Assembly: GCA_017531765.1 (NCBI GenBank)
Contig: JAFXKJ010000137.1
Span: 1-43,970 of the forward strand
DNA length: 43,970 bases
DNA from: Clostridia bacterium
GTDB lineage: Bacteria > Bacillota > Clostridia > Oscillospirales > CAG-272
Direction: 5' to 3'
A program made the translations under genes and the position numbers. The notes beneath the pieces are model-generated. The model was not told where the DNA came from. It saw only the letters and a list, made by a program, of their open reading frames with translations, and ran no database searches. Positions 33,593 to 43,970 of the stretch are shown in pieces; position 1 is the first letter of the stretch, and each line of letters opens with the position of its first letter.

Positions 33593-33609
33593 TAGATATT
33601 TTCCGTCTA
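33568..33609. promoter_or_regulatory. Twin operators of the 33636 XRE locus
   Basis: Two 17-bp sites with half-sites TAGAC/GTCTA (33568-33584) and TAGAT/GTCTA (33593-33609), separated by AATGTCAA. The 17-8-17 geometry and the spacer are the same as at 9517-9558, while the half-sites differ. Confidence 0.78.
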
Positions 33610-33635
33610 TTATAAAATAATAACGGGTGATTGAA

Positions 33636-33863
33636 ATGAATTTTACTTTTGGCGAAAAAATCAAGATATTGAGGGAAAACAAAAACATCAGCCAAACGGA
33701 GCTGGGAAAAGCGGTAAACATGACACAGAGAAAAGTGTCCTACATCGAGTGCGGAAAATACGAACCCAGCATCGACGATATAGTCGCTCTGTGTAAGTAT
33801 TTCAAGGTATCGGCGGATTATCTTTTGTCCCTGCCGCGAAATTACCGTTATCCGGAAAGATAA
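33636..33863 (+). CDS. Small XRE-family HTH repressor (locus B)
   Basis: A 75-residue Cro/CI-type protein: KIKILRENKNISQTELGKAV, recognition helix region TQRKVSYIECG, then EPSIDDIVALCKYFKVSADYLLSLP. The frame can be extended to a GTG at 33627, but GGGTGA five bases before the ATG at 33636 matches the arrangement at the sister gene (9601). It is divergent from the lipoprotein gene and shares operators with it, so it probably represses both itself and the lipoprotein. Confidence 0.9.
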   Translation: MNFTFGEKIKILRENKNISQTELGKAVNMTQRKVSYIECGKYEPSIDDIVALCKYFKVSADYLLSLPRNYRYPER

Positions 33864-33951
33864 CCAAAGGGGCTGCCCGATTCAGATACAAAAAATCTCA
33901 TTATGTTCTGACAGGTGTACTCAGTAAAATCGCAGCTTAAAAGACGCAAAA

Positions 33952-33990
33952 AAGTGTCTCATGCTCGTCACAAGCGAGCACGAGACACTT
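33952..33990. terminator. Bidirectional terminator between XRE and the LtaS-like gene
   Basis: AAGTGTCTC-TGCTCG pairs with CGAGCA-GAGACACTT (one mismatch, seven-base loop); A-run and T-run lie on the two sides. It serves the converging XRE and LtaS-like transcripts. Confidence 0.88.
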
Positions 33991-33994
33991 CTTT

Positions 33995-35854
33995 TTAATT
34001 CAGCAATACTTCGTTTCTTTCAAGGAGTGCGTAACAGTCGTTTACCGTTTTGATAGCCTCTTCGGCAATCTTCAGATGCTCATCTGTTACTTCAATCTGG
34101 TTTCCGTCCATATCGAATGCCTTGGAGTTGACGTTGTCCTTGGTATACATGAAGAACACATCCTTGGTAATAAAGCTTCCTATATGGAGCTGTTTGACCT
34201 CATACACGAGTCCCTCGTAATTCGGGTCGAGAAGGTTGTGGCCGAACATTACCGATTTATCGTTTTCAATTCCGAGTAGTCCAAGAAGTGTGGGAGTTAT
34301 GTCAATGTGGCTTCCGACGGTATCCACCGTTTCCGAAGTGCCAAGCCCCGGAATGTGGATAATAAGCGGCACCTTGAATCTGTCCACAATGGAATAAGGC
34401 TCACCTGTTATGGCCTCGATCTGCTCCGAATATCCGTCCTCGGAAAGCGCAAAATGGTCTCCGTAGAGGACGAAAATTGAATTGTCGTAAAGTCCTGCCT
34501 TTTTCAAAGAAGTAAAGAATTCTTCAATGGTTCTGTCAACGTAGGCTGCGGACTGAATATACAGCTCCACAAGAGTCGGCGCGGGGTTGTCCGCATCCAC
34601 GTATCTGTCGGCGGGAGCAACCGCAAAGGGCGAGTGAGACGAAAGAGTGATAATGAATGAATAGAACGGCTCCTCGTAAGTCACGACCGCATCAAGCACA
34701 TCTTCGTAAAGACGGCGGTCTGTGTTTGCTTTATTACCATTGATTGCGAACACCGAACCCTCATTGGGATGAAACTCAACGTCGTCAATATCAATAAAGT
34801 CCATAAATCCCTGATGGGGATAAGCCTCTTCACGTCCCCAAAACCATCCGTAATACCCATGAAAAGCCGTGGCCTGGGTGTAACCGTTATCACGAAGCAA
34901 CCAAGGCAGACCGTGATAATCGTTATCGGTATATTTTTGATAGGTTGCGGTGTTTTCTGTGGGATACAGTGAATTGTTCGCGGCAAATTCCGCGTCGGCA
35001 GTATTTCCTCCGCCCACTATGTAGTAGTAATTCTCGAAATAAAATGAATCGTTATTAATAAGTGAATTGAGGAATGGCGTGATCTCCGTTCCTTTGTATT
35101 CTTCGTTCAGCACGAATTCCTGAAACGCTTCGATCTGGATCATGAACACGTTTCTGCCTTCGGCAGCTCCGCTGTACGTACCGTCCGCCGATACTCCCAT
35201 GTACTGATCTTTGTTTACAACAGTGGTATTCTCTTTTGGGAAAGCGAACGACACAAAATCGTCTACGTGGTGTGAAAGTATCTCGCTTGACAAATACGCC
35301 GCCTTAAAGTCACCGAAAATCATGTGTCCCCCAATAAGTGCCGCAAGTGCCATCACCAGCGATATTGAGAAAGTGATATTTACTTTCCATGATACTGCTT
35401 TTTTTCTGATAAGCGGGAAAATCTGGGTATGTACGGCAAGGAGGAACAAAACGGGCAGATCCCATACGGGAAGTAGCTGTGCGGGCCCCACCAGGGTCTC
35501 AATAGCCCCCGTGACTCCTCCAAGCTGATCGGTATTGTTAAGCTGTTCAAAAGAGAGGAAGTCTCCCATATAGTTGAAGTAAACAAGGTCGGCAGCGAAT
35601 AACACCGACGTAAGACAGTAAAGGGAGATTAGAGTAATATTCGCGGCCTTCGGCGAAATGGGGACGATAAGAGCGTAGATGATACCGAGTATACCTACCG
35701 TTGCCGCCGCAAGAGGGAACACAAATTTACCCACCGTTATCCCGTAAAAGTGCAAGCATTTAAGAAAAAGCAGAACAAACAAAACAGAGTCAAGTATTAT
35801 ATAACTCAGTTTATACTTTACGTTTCTGTCCTTTGCGAGTATTTTCATATACAT
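33995..35854 (-). CDS. LtaS-family sulfatase-fold membrane enzyme
   Basis: Membrane phosphoglycerol transferase-like protein of about 619 residues. Five hydrophobic helices fill the first about 210 residues; the extracellular domain has the catalytic threonine in GGGNTADAEF, the metal-binding IQIEAFQ glutamate, and LYGDHFALSED near the end. This matches lipoteichoic acid synthases and relatives that use phosphatidylglycerol. It may instead add phosphoglycerol to another glycan. AGGA five bases before the ATG at 35854 is preferred to a start 13 codons upstream. Last gene of the thiI operon. Confidence 0.88.
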   Translation of the reverse strand: MYMKILAKDRNVKYKLSYIILDSVLFVLLFLKCLHFYGITVGKFVFPLAAATVGILGIIYALIVPISPKAANITLISLYCLTSVLFAADLVYFNYMGDFLSFEQLNNTDQLGGVTGAIETLVGPAQLLPVWDLPVLFLLAVHTQIFPLIRKKAVSWKVNITFSISLVMALAALIGGHMIFGDFKAAYLSSEILSHHVDDFVSFAFPKENTTVVNKDQYMGVSADGTYSGAAEGRNVFMIQIEAFQEFVLNEEYKGTEITPFLNSLINNDSFYFENYYYIVGGGNTADAEFAANNSLYPTENTATYQKYTDNDYHGLPWLLRDNGYTQATAFHGYYGWFWGREEAYPHQGFMDFIDIDDVEFHPNEGSVFAINGNKANTDRRLYEDVLDAVVTYEEPFYSFIITLSSHSPFAVAPADRYVDADNPAPTLVELYIQSAAYVDRTIEEFFTSLKKAGLYDNSIFVLYGDHFALSEDGYSEQIEAITGEPYSIVDRFKVPLIIHIPGLGTSETVDTVGSHIDITPTLLGLLGIENDKSVMFGHNLLDPNYEGLVYEVKQLHIGSFITKDVFFMYTKDNVNSKAFDMDGNQIEVTDEHLKIAEEAIKTVNDCYALLERNEVLLN

Positions 35855-35889
35855 ATAATTCCTTTCAAAAGAACATTTTTTGCAAAAAA

Positions 35890-36876
35890 TCAAATTCCCG
35901 AAATTCCACCTTGGCGGGCAAGTCTTACGAAGGCTTTCAGATACCCTTCGGGATCATAAAGATATGATTCTCCGTGACCTGCATCGGGAACTGATAAAAA
36001 CAGGCAATCGGCGGCTTCCTTGATCTCAAGTCCCATGCTGTGAGGCACGAACTTATCATTTTCCCCGTGGATCACAAGAAGGGGCAGTTTTGCATCTTTT
36101 ATCGCTTCAACGGCGGAGGCAGAATCAAAGCTGTACCCCGCAAGAAGTCTTATAAATATCTCGGCACCATAATAGATGGGGAATTTAGGCAAATGCATAT
36201 CAGCTTTCAGCACCTTACTGCAAATAGCCGCAGGTGTGGTAAAGCCGCAATCGGCGGCAACAGCGCAGACGTTTTTCGGAAGCGTCAGACCCGACGCCAT
36301 AAGTACAGTGGTAGCTCCCATGGAAAGTCCGTAAAGGATCACGGGTAGCTCGGGATAAAGCTCACTAAGTTTTTCGCACCATTTTACCGCATCAAGTCTT
36401 TCGTTCACACCGAAGGTGATGTGACGGCCTTGGCTTCCGCCGTGGGATCTTTGATCGACCATAAGAAGCATAAAACCCATATCCCGAATATCCATGGCAA
36501 AGGTACCGAAGTCCCTTGTGGGTTCCGAACGGTAGCCGTGAAAGAAAGCCACGATTCCCCGCGGACTCTCAAGGTCTCCACCGTGAGGAATAAGTCTGGC
36601 GCACAGCTCAAATCCGTCGTGGGAGGTGATGTTAAGCCTCGTCGCCGTGTCGCTGTGCCCCGCCTCTCTCAGCCTTGCTCTTTTTTTGACTATAGCTTCT
36701 CCGCATTTTTCGTAAAGCCTTGAAAAATCGTTGTAGAAATCATCGTTTTCCCACACTGTTGAGGAAAACTTTTTATTTCTCACGCAAGCAAGGCGGTACA
36801 TATAGTAAGATCCGACAATACTTACAAGAATTAAGAAAGCTATGACCGATGCGAAAATTATAAAGAAAATCTTCAA
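35890..36876 (-). CDS. Membrane-anchored alpha/beta hydrolase
   Basis: A protein of about 328 residues with an N-terminal membrane helix (first about 25 residues) and a serine hydrolase domain: FFHGYRSEPTRDF (oxyanion region), DQRSHGGSQG, LYGLSMGA (nucleophile serine), HGENDKFVP (Asp) and DAGHGES (His). The open frame extends well into ligA, but GGAG six bases before a TTG at 36876 indicates that start. It resembles the YqkD/BAAT-like group; the substrate is unknown. It lies between ligA and the LtaS-like gene, with 35 bases to the latter. Confidence 0.85.
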   Translation of the reverse strand: MKIFFIIFASVIAFLILVSIVGSYYMYRLACVRNKKFSSTVWENDDFYNDFSRLYEKCGEAIVKKRARLREAGHSDTATRLNITSHDGFELCARLIPHGGDLESPRGIVAFFHGYRSEPTRDFGTFAMDIRDMGFMLLMVDQRSHGGSQGRHITFGVNERLDAVKWCEKLSELYPELPVILYGLSMGATTVLMASGLTLPKNVCAVAADCGFTTPAAICSKVLKADMHLPKFPIYYGAEIFIRLLAGYSFDSASAVEAIKDAKLPLLVIHGENDKFVPHSMGLEIKEAADCLFLSVPDAGHGESYLYDPEGYLKAFVRLARQGGISGI

Positions 36877-36904
36877 AACTGTCTCCGATAGAATAATAAT
36901 AAAT

Positions 36905-39903
<2,999 letters not shown>

Positions 39904-39904
39904 T

Positions 39905-41347
39905 TTATCTCTTGTTGAGCATTCCGTGCTTCAGATTCCAAAGCTCTTCGGAAAGGTCGACGTAATATGTGTGGGGATTTTCAAATCTGAGAACCTCGTC
40001 CCACATTGTGGCGATCTCTCGCTTACAGTGCTCACGCACCTCTGGGAGCTCGGGGAAGTTGTAAACAAGCTCACCGTTTTTGAAGATCGGCACGCTCATT
40101 TCGCGAACGGTGTAGTTTTCGAGAGTTTTTCTCTTCCAAGTATGCTCGGGATCGAAGATCTCCATAGGACCGTCGTGATCGATCTCCTCATGACTGAGGG
40201 CGAGAAGATCGGCAATTGCCTTCTTCGTTTCGTTGGAATAGAAGCGGTAAAGCTTCTTGAAGCCGGGGTTTGTGATCTTTTCGATGTTTTCGCTGATCTT
40301 GATCTTGGGTGTGATATTGCCATCACGATCCTCGGTAGCAACGAGCTTGTATACGCCTCCGAAAACGGGAGCGCTCTTAGCTGTGATAAGTCTCTCACCG
40401 ATACCGAAGGCATCTACCTGCGCACCCTGAGAGATAAGGTCACGGATGATGTATTCGTCAAGTGAGTTGGAAACGGTGATCTTGCAATCCGTAAGTCCCG
40501 CTTCGTCAAGAACGCGGCGAGCCTTGCATGAGATGTATGTGATGTCACCCGAGTCGATTCTGATGGCGCAAGCCTTCTTACCCATGGGCCAAAGCACGTT
40601 CTTTACTGCCTTGATGGCATTAGGGATTCCCGAGCCGAACACGCTGTAGGTGTCAACGAGAAGAGTGGGATTGTCGGGATACATCTTGCAGTATGTTTCA
40701 AACGCCTCGTATTCGCTGTCAAACATCTGTACCCATGAGTGAGCCATGGTACCTCCTGCGGGAACACCGAAAAGCTTGTCGGAAAGGGCACACGCTGTAC
40801 CGTTACAGCCGCCGATGTAAGCCGCCCTCGCACCGTAAACCGCCGCGCCTTCGCCGTGTGCTCTGCGTGAGCCGAACTCGGAAATGGGACGTCCCCCCGC
40901 GCTGCGCACCATTCTCGCCGCCTTTGTTGCAATAAGCGCCTGATGGTTGATGGAGAGAAGCACGTAGGTTTCAATAAGCTGAGCCTCGATTACGGGAGCA
41001 CGAACCGTGAGAATGGGCTCGTGGGGGAAGATAACCGTTCCCTCGGGAACACCCCAAATATCACCCGTAAACTTGAAATCCTTCAGATAAGCAAGGAATT
41101 CCTCGTCGAACTTGTTCTTGCTTCTGAGATACTCGATATCGCTATCTGTAAAATGAAGATCGGTGATGTACTCGGCGATCTGCTGAAGACCTGCGGCAAT
41201 GGCATATCCGCCGCCGTCGGGAACACGTCTGTAGAATACGTCAAAATAAGCGATCTTGTCACGAACGGCTGAATGGAAATATCCGCGGCTCATGGTAAGC
41301 TCATAAAAGTCACAAAGCAGAGCAAGATTATAATCGTCTCTTATCAT
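39905..41347 (-). CDS. pncB: Nicotinate phosphoribosyltransferase
   Basis: Makes nicotinate mononucleotide from nicotinate and PRPP in NAD salvage. The 480-residue protein shows LLCDFYELTMSRGYF at the start, a SEFGSRRAHG motif with the key histidine, GTMAHSWVQMF, and RIDSGDITY in the phosphate-binding region, all standard for the family. GGAG precedes the ATG by seven bases. It lies between thiI and a radical SAM gene, and shares a transcript with ligA, a user of NAD+. Confidence 0.96.
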   Translation of the reverse strand: MIRDDYNLALLCDFYELTMSRGYFHSAVRDKIAYFDVFYRRVPDGGGYAIAAGLQQIAEYITDLHFTDSDIEYLRSKNKFDEEFLAYLKDFKFTGDIWGVPEGTVIFPHEPILTVRAPVIEAQLIETYVLLSINHQALIATKAARMVRSAGGRPISEFGSRRAHGEGAAVYGARAAYIGGCNGTACALSDKLFGVPAGGTMAHSWVQMFDSEYEAFETYCKMYPDNPTLLVDTYSVFGSGIPNAIKAVKNVLWPMGKKACAIRIDSGDITYISCKARRVLDEAGLTDCKITVSNSLDEYIIRDLISQGAQVDAFGIGERLITAKSAPVFGGVYKLVATEDRDGNITPKIKISENIEKITNPGFKKLYRFYSNETKKAIADLLALSHEEIDHDGPMEIFDPEHTWKRKTLENYTVREMSVPIFKNGELVYNFPELPEVREHCKREIATMWDEVLRFENPHTYYVDLSEELWNLKHGMLNKR

Positions 41348-41381
41348 AGTAATTCTCCTTTTTATGCAGTTTTATCCGCGT

Positions 41382-42566
41382 TTATTCAAATTGGTTAATA
41401 GTTACTGTGTAACGGGATTCAAACGCCTCCGCTATGAGCGCTTCGCGGTCAAGCTTTGCTTCCTCAGCCATGATCTTTTCGATCTCGGGACGGGTCTTGG
41501 GGTGCTTCGGTGTAAATACCGTACAGCAATCCTCGTAAGGGAGGATGGAGGTCTCAAATGTGCCGATGGCGCGTGCTGTCTTTACGATCTCGTCCTTGTC
41601 AAGACCGATGCAGGGACGGAACACGGGAACTGACGCCTCAGCTTCGGTAGCGCAGAGAGCCTGAAGTGTCTGTGAGGCAACCTGGCCGAGACTTTCGCCC
41701 GTTACGATAACGGGGCAGAAGTTTACCTCGGCGCACATTGAAGCAAGTCGCATCATGAAACGGCGGAGAATGAGTGTGAAATAGTCTTCAACGCACCTGT
41801 CGCGGATCTCCTCCTGAATTTTCGTCAGGGAGATCACGTGTACTCTCATCTTACCCGCATATTCCGTAAGCTCACGGGCGAGGGTCAGCACCTTTTCACG
41901 CGCCGCCTCACTGGTGTAAGGAAAGCTTTCAAAATGGAGGCAGTCGATGGTCATGCCGCGCTTCATCATCATATATCCCGCAACGGGGGAGTCGATACCT
42001 CCTGACAGAAGGAGAAGTCCCCTCCCCGCGCTTCCGAGAGGAATACCTCCCGCGCCCTTGTCCTGACCTGCGTGGATGTAAGCCGCCTTGTCTCTGACCT
42101 CGATTCTGACTGTAACGTCGGGATTCTTGAGATCAACTCTCAGGTCAGGTCTTACCTCAAGGAGTGCGCCGCCAACCTCAGCGGCAATTTCGGGAGACGA
42201 AAGGGGGAAATGCTTGTCGCTTCGTCTCGCCTCGCCCTTGAAGGTGGCGTTACGGGGCAGAGTGTCCGCAAGATAATCCACAGCGGTCTTCTTGATTATT
42301 TCCATGTCCTTTTCGCAAACTGCGGCGCGGCAGATGCCCGCAAAGCCGAACACGTGGCGGATCTGCTCGTACATATCGCCGATCATATCCTCCGCATCCT
42401 CGTCAAGAGGCTCAACGTACACCGTGCTCTGCATATATTTCACGGAATAATTTCCGATCGCCTTTGCACGGCGCTTCACCTCGCGAAGGAGCATACTTTC
42501 AAAACTTGATTTGTTGGCTCCTTTGAGAATTATTTCTCCATACTTGCAAAGTATGACTTCTTTCAT
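41382..42566 (-). CDS. thiI: tRNA 4-thiouridine sulfurtransferase ThiI
   Basis: Adenylates uridine 8 of tRNA and inserts sulfur. Order: ferredoxin-like N-terminal part starting MKEVILCKYGEIILKGANK, a THUMP domain, and an adenylation domain with the PP-loop SGGIDSPV. The ending after DCCTVFTPKHPKT lacks the C-terminal rhodanese domain of E. coli ThiI (482 residues there, 394 here), as in most Bacillota, where a cysteine desulfurase gives sulfur directly. The open frame runs 40 codons further upstream, but AAAGGA before the ATG at 42566 and family alignment fix the start. Confidence 0.96.
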   Translation of the reverse strand: MKEVILCKYGEIILKGANKSSFESMLLREVKRRAKAIGNYSVKYMQSTVYVEPLDEDAEDMIGDMYEQIRHVFGFAGICRAAVCEKDMEIIKKTAVDYLADTLPRNATFKGEARRSDKHFPLSSPEIAAEVGGALLEVRPDLRVDLKNPDVTVRIEVRDKAAYIHAGQDKGAGGIPLGSAGRGLLLLSGGIDSPVAGYMMMKRGMTIDCLHFESFPYTSEAAREKVLTLARELTEYAGKMRVHVISLTKIQEEIRDRCVEDYFTLILRRFMMRLASMCAEVNFCPVIVTGESLGQVASQTLQALCATEAEASVPVFRPCIGLDKDEIVKTARAIGTFETSILPYEDCCTVFTPKHPKTRPEIEKIMAEEAKLDREALIAEAFESRYTVTINQFE

Positions 42567-42615
42567 TTTATGTTGTTCCTTTCGGAGTGGATTTATATAT
42601 AAATATACAAAATAT

Positions 42616-42644
42616 ATTATACCACATATTTCGTCAAATTGGAA
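42616..42644 (-). promoter_or_regulatory. Promoter of the thiI-pncB-ligA-ltaS operon
   Basis: Minus strand: TTCCAA (42639-42644), 17 bases, TATAAT (42616-42621) with an extended -10 TG. The start would be near 42609, about 43 bases before thiI. The -35 is weak; the extended -10 compensates. Confidence 0.65.
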
Positions 42645-42685
42645 TAGATTCGGACACATTGACTCAAAAAAACGGCGAAACGGCA

Positions 42686-42724
42686 AAAATAAATCAGGAA
42701 GGACGAGCCTTCCTGATTTATTTT
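42686..42724. terminator. Terminator after the DUF4838 gene
   Basis: A perfect 17-bp stem (42686-42702 with 42708-42724) with loop ACGAG; A- and T-rich ends. It ends the minus-strand transcript of the DUF4838 gene and insulates it from thiI. Confidence 0.9.
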
Positions 42725-42761
42725 GAACTATAAAAAGTTAACTGTTCCGTGGTTACTCCGG

Positions 42762-43970
42762 TTAGCCCATGAGCTCTTTCCAGTATGATGCGGATTTGGT
42801 AAACTCTGTGAAGTTCGGTATTCCGTAAGCATCACTGAGTCTCACACCGTACTTCTGCATTTTGTTCTGGAGGCGGAAACACATTTCCTGAGACTCTTGG
42901 ATCTGAGCCTCGTCACCGCTGTTGTAGAGCTTGTCGAAGTGAATGTCGGTGTATATGTAGTCGAACTGGATCTCTGAAGCGTCTATGTTGCAGAATTCCA
43001 CGTAGCTGTTGCACTTCATTTTAGCATCCTCCATGAGACCTATGAGAGTGTCAATGGAGCTCTTAAGTTTGGTGTGCATCCAGTTCTGTATGGGACAGTC
43101 GAAAACACCCAGGTGAGAATTTTTGTTCTTCTCGTGGAGAATGAAGAGAGCTTCATAAACGCTCTCCCAACCCTCACCGTAGAATCCTTCCATGAAGTCC
43201 TTCATGTGAGTGTAATACTCATCCTCGCTCATATAGGGATCCCAAGCGAGCTTTGCAAGGAGGTACCAACGGAGTCTGTCAAACTCACCGTTGTTACCCA
43301 TGCTGGCGTTACCCTGAAGGAACAGACCCTTAGCGTTGTTGTCGGCAAACAGCTGCATATTACCTGCGAGAATATCGTAGGTGAGGTTTGTAAAGGGAGT
43401 CGCTCTGTAAGCAAAGTTGTTGTTGTAGTCCCAAATGAAGAGTGTCTTGCTGATCTTACCCCAGGATTCAATATCAGCTTCAAAGCTTGTGTTGTGACCG
43501 CATTTACCGCCTCCGAGAGGGTGATTGAAGCAGTTGTTTATGGAGCAGAGCTGAATTACGACATTGTCATGGGGCTTGATTCCGTTGGGGGCATCCTCTG
43601 AATACTGATAAGCAAAGGTGTGGATGAGAACGTTCGGATACTTCTTCACGACCTCTTCTGCGATCTTGTTTACAAACTCGATAACGAGACCTGCGGGACC
43701 GCCGTTACCGTTTTCGTCCTCGTACTTTTTCATTGCCGCATTGCAGTTATCGCACTGACAGTAATTCAGATTGTCGTTCTGCGAAACGGAGATGAGCTTA
43801 GCTTCAGGATGCTCATCGAGAAGTTTCAAAACGTTATTAAGCATAAGATCGAACACCTCGGGATTTGTGAGACAAGGCTGGCTTTCGTACTGTGTACTGA
43901 AGTCACCGTCAAGTCCGTCGAAGGTGTGGCAATTACCGCCTGTATACGGGAGACCCTCAACGTGACGGAG
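42762..43970 (-). CDS. DUF4838 carbohydrate-active-type protein (N-terminus outside window)
   Basis: The frame is open to the last base of the window, so the start lies beyond it; the GTG at 43856 is internal. About 402 residues are present. The C-x-C-x2-C cluster in NYCQCDNCNAAM, the preceding LISVSQNDN, and IWDYNNNF match DUF4838, a TIM-barrel-like domain often found next to glycoside hydrolases and related in fold to alpha-glucuronidases. The C-terminal part is helical (MKDFMEGFYGEGWESVYEALF). No function is proven for the family. A strong terminator follows. Confidence 0.82.
   Translation of the reverse strand, partial: LRHVEGLPYTGGNCHTFDGLDGDFSTQYESQPCLTNPEVFDLMLNNVLKLLDEHPEAKLISVSQNDNLNYCQCDNCNAAMKKYEDENGNGGPAGLVIEFVNKIAEEVVKKYPNVLIHTFAYQYSEDAPNGIKPHDNVVIQLCSINNCFNHPLGGGKCGHNTSFEADIESWGKISKTLFIWDYNNNFAYRATPFTNLTYDILAGNMQLFADNNAKGLFLQGNASMGNNGEFDRLRWYLLAKLAWDPYMSEDEYYTHMKDFMEGFYGEGWESVYEALFILHEKNKNSHLGVFDCPIQNWMHTKLKSSIDTLIGLMEDAKMKCNSYVEFCNIDASEIQFDYIYTDIHFDKLYNSGDEAQIQESQEMCFRLQNKMQKYGVRLSDAYGIPNFTEFTKSASYWKELMG

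Overview
The window looks like a chromosome piece from an uncultured, spore-lineage member of the Clostridia (Bacillota, low-to-moderate GC), probably from a gut or other plant-fibre habitat. This rests on gene order: a def-fmt-rsmB-rlmN-prpC-pknB-rsgA-thiN block ending near spoVM, a yybS-gdpP-rplI-dnaB block, a PASTA-domain Ser/Thr kinase, an LtaS-type sulfatase, and carbohydrate genes (GH127-like, UxaC, SGNH esterase, DUF4838, four DUF1080 proteins). No tRNA, rRNA, insertion sequence, prophage or CRISPR array was seen.

Positions 1-9350 (+ strand): the end of def, then fmt, a membrane zinc peptidase, rsmB, rlmN, and after a clear promoter prpC, pknB, rsgA and thiN, closed by a strong terminator. 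It is the Bacillus subtilis order without rpe and with a zinc peptidase inserted. Positions 9300-10060 hold a small XRE repressor with twin operators, a candidate non-coding RNA read from the divergent promoter, and a 28-codon spoVM gene on the minus strand that is too short for ordinary gene calling.

Positions 10057-20260 (- strand): an ASCH protein, four tandem DUF1080 proteins in an alternating B-A-B-A pattern, dxs, dnaB, rplI, gdpP and yybS. Positions 20323-23480 (- strand): a large, doubly membrane-anchored surface protein. Positions 23550-26600 (+ strand): azlC, azlD and a polytopic GT-C-like membrane protein.

Positions 26603-32954 (- strand) form one probable operon: SGNH esterase, GH127-like arabinofuranosidase, a compact UxaC, a TRIC-family channel and a glycerol-1-phosphate dehydrogenase. 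It suggests use of arabinose- and uronate-bearing plant polysaccharide. Positions 33014-33990 hold a lipoprotein gene divergent from a second XRE repressor, with the same operator geometry as the first locus.

Positions 33995-42644 (- strand) form a six-gene run: thiI, pncB, a radical SAM protein, ligA, an alpha/beta hydrolase and an LtaS-like enzyme. The window ends inside a DUF4838 gene on the minus strand.

The most unusual item is the pair of XRE loci. Each has two 17-bp palindromes separated by the same 8-bp spacer, with a consensus divergent promoter built into them. One of these promoters reads a lipoprotein; the other reads only about 200 bases of apparently non-coding DNA before a strong terminator.
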